From contig NZ_BBRA01000002.1 in the NCBI RefSeq assembly GCF_000975035.1, positions 124,001 to 188,000 of the forward strand: 64,000 bases of DNA. The letters are read 5' to 3'. This DNA is from Demequina flava. Lineage in GTDB: Bacteria; Actinomycetota; Actinomycetes; Actinomycetales; Demequinaceae. The notes under the pieces are model-generated. The model ran no database searches. It had not been told where the DNA came from and saw only the letters and a list, made by a program, of their open reading frames with translations. A program made the translations under genes and the position numbers. Positions 59,502-64,000 of this stretch are shown here, piece after piece (the stretch's first letter is position 1; the number at the start of each line of letters is the position of its first letter).

Positions 59502-60613
59502 TGAGCGCTGCAATTCCCGAGGTACCGGGCGCGGAAAAGGCGCGGCTGTCGAATCTGGACCGCTGGCTTCCCCTGTGGATCGGTCTTGCCATGATCGGCG
59601 GTGTAGCCCTGGGGCACTTCGTCCCTGGTGTGTCGACCTTCCTTGAGTCCTTGGAAATCGGCGGGGTATCGATCCCCATCGCGATCGGCCTGCTCGTCAT
59701 GATGTACCCGGTCCTTGCCAAGGTTCGCTACGACAAGGTCGCGGCGGTCACGGGCGACAAGAAGCTCCTCGTCTCATCGCTCATCCTCAACTGGGTCGCG
59801 GGCCCAATGATCATGTTCGTGCTGGCCTGGACATTCCTTCCAGACCTGCCCGAGTACCGCACAGGACTCATCATCGTTGGTCTTGCTCGCTGCATCGCGA
59901 TGGTCGTGATTTGGAACGACCTTGCGTGCGGCGACCGCGAGGCCGCTGCAGTCCTCGTTGCCATCAACTCGGTCTTCCAGGTGTTTGCGTTCTCGATCCT
60001 GGGCTGGTTTTACCTCACCGTCCTGCCCGGCTGGTTGGGCCTGGACACCCAGGGACTTGATGCATCGATAGGCACGATCGCCCTGAATGTGCTGATATTC
60101 CTAGGGATACCGCTGGCCGCAGGATTCGCCTCGCGCGCTATCGGTGAGCGGGCCAAGGGACGGGAGTGGTACGAGGAGAAGTTTGTTCCAGCCATTAGCC
60201 CCTGGGCACTGTACGGGCTGCTGTTCACCATCGTTCTGCTGTTTGCGCTCCAGGGTGAACAGGTCGTCGCGAACCCCTGGGATGTCGCTCGGATCGCCCT
60301 TCCCCTGTTGTGCTACTTCGCAATCATGTGGGGCGTCGGCATGCTCACTGGGCGCGCGCTGGGCCTGGGCTACGCACGGACCACGACCCTGGCATTCACC
60401 GCAGCAGGCAATAACTTTGAGCTTGCCATCGCGGTCGCCATCGGCACGTTCGGCGCTACCAGCGGCGAAGCGCTCGCCGGAGTCGTCGGCCCCCTCATTG
60501 AGGTACCGGTGCTCGTTGGGCTTGTCTACGTCACGCTGTGGCTACGCCCGCGCTTGTTCCCCAAGGAAGCCACCCAGTTCCCTGACCCTGCACAGGTCAG
60601 TCAATCCCGGTAG
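59501..60613 (+). CDS. acr3: arsenite efflux permease, ACR3 family
   Basis: A 370-residue transporter with ten helices that exports arsenite. Conserved ACR3 segments are PIAIGLLVMMYPVLAKVRYD, the Cys-containing IVGLARCIAMVVIWNDLACG, FTAAGNNFELAIAVAIGTFG with the family Asn/Glu, and EVPVLVGLVYVTLWL. The Cys in GLARC is the one required in characterised members. Coupled to arsC by a one-base overlap. Confidence 0.93.
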   Translation: MSAAIPEVPGAEKARLSNLDRWLPLWIGLAMIGGVALGHFVPGVSTFLESLEIGGVSIPIAIGLLVMMYPVLAKVRYDKVAAVTGDKKLLVSSLILNWVAGPMIMFVLAWTFLPDLPEYRTGLIIVGLARCIAMVVIWNDLACGDREAAAVLVAINSVFQVFAFSILGWFYLTVLPGWLGLDTQGLDASIGTIALNVLIFLGIPLAAGFASRAIGERAKGREWYEEKFVPAISPWALYGLLFTIVLLFALQGEQVVANPWDVARIALPLLCYFAIMWGVGMLTGRALGLGYARTTTLAFTAAGNNFELAIAVAIGTFGATSGEALAGVVGPLIEVPVLVGLVYVTLWLRPRLFPKEATQFPDPAQVSQSR

Positions 60614-60667
60614 CGTCATCAATAGGCGGGATACCTCGGGTGACGCACTCGAGGAATTCCCGTCGCC

Positions 60668-60694
60668 GGGAACAATACGCACACCACGCACGTT
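60668..60694 (+). promoter_or_regulatory. SigR (SigH)-type promoter of rbpA
   Basis: GGGAAC, 18 bases, GTT matches the consensus GGGAAY-N18-GTT of the disulfide-stress sigma factor. It lies 51 bases before the rbpA start. rbpA of Streptomyces is transcribed from such a promoter. Confidence 0.8.
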
Positions 60695-60744
60695 CCCTTA
60701 GACAGCAGGCACCACCCCGCCTGACCACTTCTAGGGAGGCTGAC

Positions 60745-61080
60745 ATGGCTGATCGAGCATTGCGCGGAATGCGTCTGGGAACACAGAGCATGGAAACCCC
60801 CGCTCACGCTGAGTTGGCGGAGCGCCGTGACGTCCATTACGACTGCCCCAATGGACACATCGTGACCTTGCCATTCTCGGTTGAGGCTGACGTCCCGCTG
60901 TCCTGGGAATGCCACTGTGGCTCCCTCGCGCTGCTGCGCGACGGTGACCGCCCGGACGATTCCAATCAGAAGACTGCGCGTACGCACTGGGACATGCTCC
61001 TGGAGCGTCGCACCATCCCCGAGCTTGAGGAACTACTCGACGAGCGCTTGGCACTCCTGCGAGCCGGTCGCGTGGGCTAA
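60745..61080 (+). CDS. rbpA: RNA polymerase-binding protein RbpA
   Basis: A 111-residue actinobacterial transcription factor that binds the beta subunit-sigma interface and stabilises open complexes. It starts MADRALRGMRLGTQSMETP, has the core YDCPNGHIVTLPFSVEADVP and WECHCGSLALL, and the C-terminal sigma-interacting helix TPIPELEELLDERLALLRAG-like. GGGAGG five bases before the ATG fixes the start. The frame extends upstream but the promoter lies inside that extension. Confidence 0.96.
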   Translation: MADRALRGMRLGTQSMETPAHAELAERRDVHYDCPNGHIVTLPFSVEADVPLSWECHCGSLALLRDGDRPDDSNQKTARTHWDMLLERRTIPELEELLDERLALLRAGRVG

Positions 61081-61089
61081 CGCCTCACA

Positions 61090-61824
61090 TCAACGACTGA
61101 ACGCGCGGCGCACTTGCGCCGCGCGTTCTTTTGTTCCCCACACAGTGGTCTTGACGAGAGCTTCGCGAATGATGGAACCGCTCATCTTCGATACGCCTTG
61201 CTCGCGCTCGACAAAGGTGATCGGTACTTCCGCGATGGCGCCACCGGCCTTGGCGACGCGCCAGGCCATATCAATCTGGAAGCAATATCCCTGGGACTCC
61301 ACGTCCGCCAGGTCGATGCGCTTCAAAATATCCGCGGTGTAGGCCCTGAAACCTGCGGTGGCGTCGCGTACGTGGAGTCCGAGCATGAGCCGCACGTACC
61401 GGTTGGCGTTGGTGGACAAGAAGAGCCGATGCTTGGGCCAGTTCACGACGGAGCCGCCCGGCACCCATCGGGAGCCGATAGCGAGGTCCCACGGTTGCGG
61501 AGCGTCCAAGACGGACGGTAGGTCCTGCGCTCGGTGGGATCCGTCAGCATCCATTTCGACCAAGACGTCGTAGCCCCGTTCAAGCCCCCAGGAAAAGCCC
61601 GCGAGGTACGCCGCCCCCAAGCCCGCCTTACCCGGACGGTGCAAGACGTGAACATGGCTGTCCGACTCAGCCCGAGCATCGGCCCACTCCCCCGTTCCAT
61701 CGGGCGAATTGTCATCAGCCACGAGGATGTCCACGTCAGGACATGCCTCGCGCACGCCGTCGACCTGCACGGGCAGGGACTCACGCTCGTTGTACGTGGG
61801 AATGATGATCAAGGTGCGGGTCAC
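61090..61824 (-). CDS. ppm: polyprenol monophosphomannose synthase (Ppm1 domain 2 type)
   Basis: A 244-residue GT2 enzyme that makes polyprenyl-phosphate mannose for glycosylation of lipoglycans and proteins. LIIIPTYNERESLPVQVDGV, VADDNSPDGTGEWAD, the metal site VEMDADGSHRAQDL and AIGSRWVPGGSVVNW are the dolichol-phosphate mannosyltransferase motifs. The GTG start overlaps the lnt stop (GTGA), so it is a split form of the fused Ppm1 of Mycobacterium. Its last codons contain the rbpA terminator. Confidence 0.92.
   Translation of the reverse strand: MTRTLIIIPTYNERESLPVQVDGVREACPDVDILVADDNSPDGTGEWADARAESDSHVHVLHRPGKAGLGAAYLAGFSWGLERGYDVLVEMDADGSHRAQDLPSVLDAPQPWDLAIGSRWVPGGSVVNWPKHRLFLSTNANRYVRLMLGLHVRDATAGFRAYTADILKRIDLADVESQGYCFQIDMAWRVAKAGGAIAEVPITFVEREQGVSKMSGSIIREALVKTTVWGTKERAAQVRRAFSR
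61100..61132 (+). terminator. intrinsic terminator of rbpA, inside the 3' end of ppm
   Basis: AACGCGCGGCGC (61100-61111), loop ACTT, GCGCCGCGCGTT (61116-61127), then TCTTTT. A perfect 12-bp stem, located inside the convergent ppm coding sequence. Confidence 0.88.
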
Positions 61825-63359
61825 CACTCGTACCTTTCTCTCACGGTGCGAATCGTGCCGACGACCACGGCCGCGGCCGGCAAGACCAGGAAGCCGTAGT
61901 GCCACAGCCAGTCGTACTTCACAGCCGGGGTGATTTCTGTGCGCAGCGGCAAAGAGGCGTACATCTGTTCGGCGGTGAACAGCCCGGTCTCGTCGAGCAG
62001 GCGACCATTGGGTGCAACGACCCCGGACACTCCCACCGTGGAAATCTGCACCGTGGCGCGACCTGTCTCGATCGCCCGCATCCGGGTCATTTGCAGTTGC
62101 TGAGTGGATTCAGCGGTCAGGCCGAAGTTGGCGTTGTTGGTCTGGACAAAGAGCACTTCCGCACCCGCGTTGACGGCGTCAGTCACGATGCCGTCGTACG
62201 CCACCTCGAAGCAAATGATGGTGCCGACCGTAACGTCACGTCCCAGGTTCTCGACCGGAACCTCGACAGTGGCAGGGCCAACGCCCGGGATCACTTCGGT
62301 TTGGACGAGGTCGACGGCGTCAGAGAAGTACCCAGCGATCTCGCGCATGGGGATGTACTCGGCAAATGGCGCCGGACGCTGCTTGGAGTAGGTATCGAGG
62401 ATCTCGCCACCGGGCGCCCACAGGAGCGAGGTGTTGTAGCGCCCCTCCTCCGGCGAATAGTCGTTGGTGCCTAGCAGAATGGGCACACCCGCAGCCTGCG
62501 CGGATTGTTCGACCATCGCAGCGGATTCCGCGTCGGTGCGGGGGTCGTAGTCGGCCGAGTTTTCCGGCCACACCACGAGGTCCATAGGGCCGGGGTCGGA
62601 CTCCACCAAGGCGAGCGTGCCGTCGCGATGGTTCTCAGTAACCTGGCGTGCCTGGGCGAATGCATCGAGTCCTGCATTGGGCACATTGCCCTGGACCATG
62701 CCCGCGCGTAGCTGACCGTCCGTGGCCTGGGTGTCAAGAGGCACCAGGAAGCCGCAAGCGAGGATGGCGGCACCGCCGATGGGTAGCGCCAACGCTATGA
62801 CGAGACGACGGCGCAGCAGGGCTTCCAAGCCAAGGCCGAGTGCGGCGCCAATGGTGACGGTGACGAAGCTGACGAGTGGGACGCCGCCTATCCACGCGAA
62901 GCGGGCAATGGGCGCATCGACCTGGGAGAAGCCGATCCGTCCCCAGGGAAACCCTCCGAACGGGATGATGGACCGTATTTGCTCCATCCCCACCCACAAG
63001 AGCGCGAATGCGAACGGGGACCACCAGGGGGCTTCGCTGTGGCGTGAGGGGGCACGGCGCACCACAGCCCACGCGGCTCCGAAGAGGCCGATGAAGGCGC
63101 CTTCGGCGACAGACAACGCGATCCACGGCACAGCGCCTACGGATTCATGGGCCCAGTACACGTGGGGTAGCAAGAAGGCGATGCCGAACATCCAGGTGAG
63201 GAAGAACCCACGCCATGGTGTCGCCTCCCGTAGCGCGATCCACAACATCGCGATGCCGACGAACGCGAGCGGCCACCATCCAGTGTCCGGGAACGCCAGA
63301 TTCACCACGAGCCCAGCGACGATGGCCAGGATCAGATTCTTGGTCGCGACGATGAGCAC
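61821..63359 (-). CDS. lnt: apolipoprotein N-acyltransferase (Ppm1 domain 1 type)
   Basis: A 512-residue membrane enzyme with eight N-terminal helices and a C-terminal nitrilase domain. The catalytic Glu-Lys-Cys is in VVWPENSADYDP, SKQRPAPFAEYIPMRE and VGTIICFEVAYDG. It transfers the third acyl chain to the N-terminal Cys of lipoproteins. The Lnt/Ppm pair in overlapping order copies the domain order of mycobacterial Ppm1. The lipoprotein at 24324-24977 would be a client. Confidence 0.93.
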   Translation of the reverse strand: MLIVATKNLILAIVAGLVVNLAFPDTGWWPLAFVGIAMLWIALREATPWRGFFLTWMFGIAFLLPHVYWAHESVGAVPWIALSVAEGAFIGLFGAAWAVVRRAPSRHSEAPWWSPFAFALLWVGMEQIRSIIPFGGFPWGRIGFSQVDAPIARFAWIGGVPLVSFVTVTIGAALGLGLEALLRRRLVIALALPIGGAAILACGFLVPLDTQATDGQLRAGMVQGNVPNAGLDAFAQARQVTENHRDGTLALVESDPGPMDLVVWPENSADYDPRTDAESAAMVEQSAQAAGVPILLGTNDYSPEEGRYNTSLLWAPGGEILDTYSKQRPAPFAEYIPMREIAGYFSDAVDLVQTEVIPGVGPATVEVPVENLGRDVTVGTIICFEVAYDGIVTDAVNAGAEVLFVQTNNANFGLTAESTQQLQMTRMRAIETGRATVQISTVGVSGVVAPNGRLLDETGLFTAEQMYASLPLRTEITPAVKYDWLWHYGFLVLPAAAVVVGTIRTVRERYEW

Positions 63360-63398
63360 CCGCCTAGCCTACGGCCCCCAGAATCTCAGATTGAACGC

Positions 63399-64000
63399 CT
63401 AGTAGGCCACAACACCGCGACGCATCGCGTCGATCGCGGTGCGTGCCCGGGTGCGGATCTTCTCGTTGGGTGCGACTTGCCCAATCTGGTCCAAAACGTC
63501 GATGACCTGCTTGCACCATCGGACCATGTCTCCGGGCGCGATCTCGGTATCGCGTAGCGCGGCATCGAGAGTGCGTCCTTGAGCCCACGCGTGGATCGCA
63601 CTGACGATTCCCCAGTGAGGAGCGGGGGCTTCAGGCAGACGGTGTTCGTGCTGAAGGTCGTCAATGCGCGACCACACCCGGACACTGTCGCGAAGTGCGC
63701 GTCCCAGGACACCTGACGGTCCGCCAGGGATCTTGGGCGGCCGGCTGTCGTCCTCGCGCCTGCCGTTGTACAGAAGCGTCGAGACGGCGGCGGCAAGGGC
63801 GGGCGCGGTGAGCTCGCTCCAGATGTTTTGCCGCAGGCACTCGGCGATGACCAGGTCGTTTTCCGAGTACAGGCGCTTCATCATCTCGCCAGACTTGGTG
63901 ACGGACGTGTCTTCGCCGGTGCCCTCGAGATATTCGAGGTCGCGCAGCACAGCGCAACGCCGGTCAAAGATCTTCGCGATCGATCCCGTCGTCCGTGTGA
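63399..64000 (-). CDS. helY: HelY-like DEAD/DEAH helicase, C-terminal part, 5' end outside the window
   Basis: The frame is open to the end of the window. The visible 200 residues form the C-terminal DSHCT domain of Ski2/HelY-type helicases: KIFDRRCAVLRDLEYLEG, SGEMMKRLYSENDLVIAECL, then the late GDMVRWCKQVIDVLDQIGQV and a short tail RRGVVAY. The core helicase motifs lie beyond the edge. Role in actinobacteria is poorly defined (RNA or DNA processing). Confidence 0.9.
   Translation of the reverse strand, partial: TRTTGSIAKIFDRRCAVLRDLEYLEGTGEDTSVTKSGEMMKRLYSENDLVIAECLRQNIWSELTAPALAAAVSTLLYNGRREDDSRPPKIPGGPSGVLGRALRDSVRVWSRIDDLQHEHRLPEAPAPHWGIVSAIHAWAQGRTLDAALRDTEIAPGDMVRWCKQVIDVLDQIGQVAPNEKIRTRARTAIDAMRRGVVAY

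Overview
The window looks like a stretch of an actinobacterial chromosome, most probably from the order Micrococcales (a guess, no finer). The evidence is high G+C, frequent GTG/TTG starts, several apparently leaderless genes, and actinobacterial markers: RbpA, a GarA-type FHA protein, FtsR-like MerR regulators, DUF4235/DUF3618 envelope proteins, a FadE5/FadA2/FabG4/HtdX locus and a HelY-type helicase. Apart from one lipoprotein, one sortase-anchored protein, one secreted peptidase and one surface-polysaccharide operon, most genes are housekeeping or accessory metabolism. I see no insertion sequences, prophage or CRISPR array.

Layout. 0-10 kb: end of a diguanylate cyclase gene, pyroglutamyl peptidase, then a five-gene fatty-acid operon on the minus strand (fadA2, fabG4, MaoC dehydratase, thioesterase, acyl-CoA ligase), divergent from a TetR regulator and a FadE5-type acyl-CoA dehydrogenase. 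10-17 kb: a flavoprotein, small membrane proteins, an MFS exporter, tRNA-Pro(GGG) with a strong terminator, an SDR-DUF2867 protein and an rRNA-type methyltransferase. 17.6-22.2 kb: a translationally coupled operon galE - pelF - 12-TM membrane protein - spherulin-4 hydrolase. I read it as a minimal Pel-like exopolysaccharide system, with a perfect Crp/GlxR-type site upstream. 22.7-30.5 kb: SDR enzymes, a lipoprotein divergent from a LuxR regulator across a perfect 20-bp palindrome, enoyl-CoA hydratase and a DEAD-box helicase. 30.5-40 kb: secreted M15 peptidase, NUDIX-NYN fusion, esterase/OsmC pair, LPXTG choice-of-anchor A protein, amidohydrolase, EI24 protein and LysR. 40-52.3 kb: bifunctional PutA, a membrane alpha/beta hydrolase, and the pgsA-like - garA - ftsR - second merR - pyc series, then a flavodoxin preceded by a perfect DosR-type box.

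At 52515-52542 there is a sequence with the 11-6-11 architecture of a dif site, the XerC/XerD chromosome-dimer resolution site. The next 12 kb to its left is almost all plus strand (one LysR gene excepted at 39-40 kb), and the 5 kb to its right is all minus strand. Both therefore point towards the site, as expected at a replication terminus. Right of it come a five-gene envelope cluster (YtxH-like, holin-X, DUF3618, BrkB, DUF4235), a UvrA-like ABC protein, a hydrolase, an arsenic operon (arsR divergent from arsC-acr3, with two tandem operator dyads), rbpA behind a SigR-type promoter, the two halves of a Ppm1 system (lnt and ppm, overlapping), and the 3' end of helY.

The items most worth following are the Pel-like operon with its Crp site, the dif site, the DosR box in front of the flavodoxin gene, and the operator architecture in several divergent promoters. 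All family assignments come from reading motifs and gene order. No database search was run.
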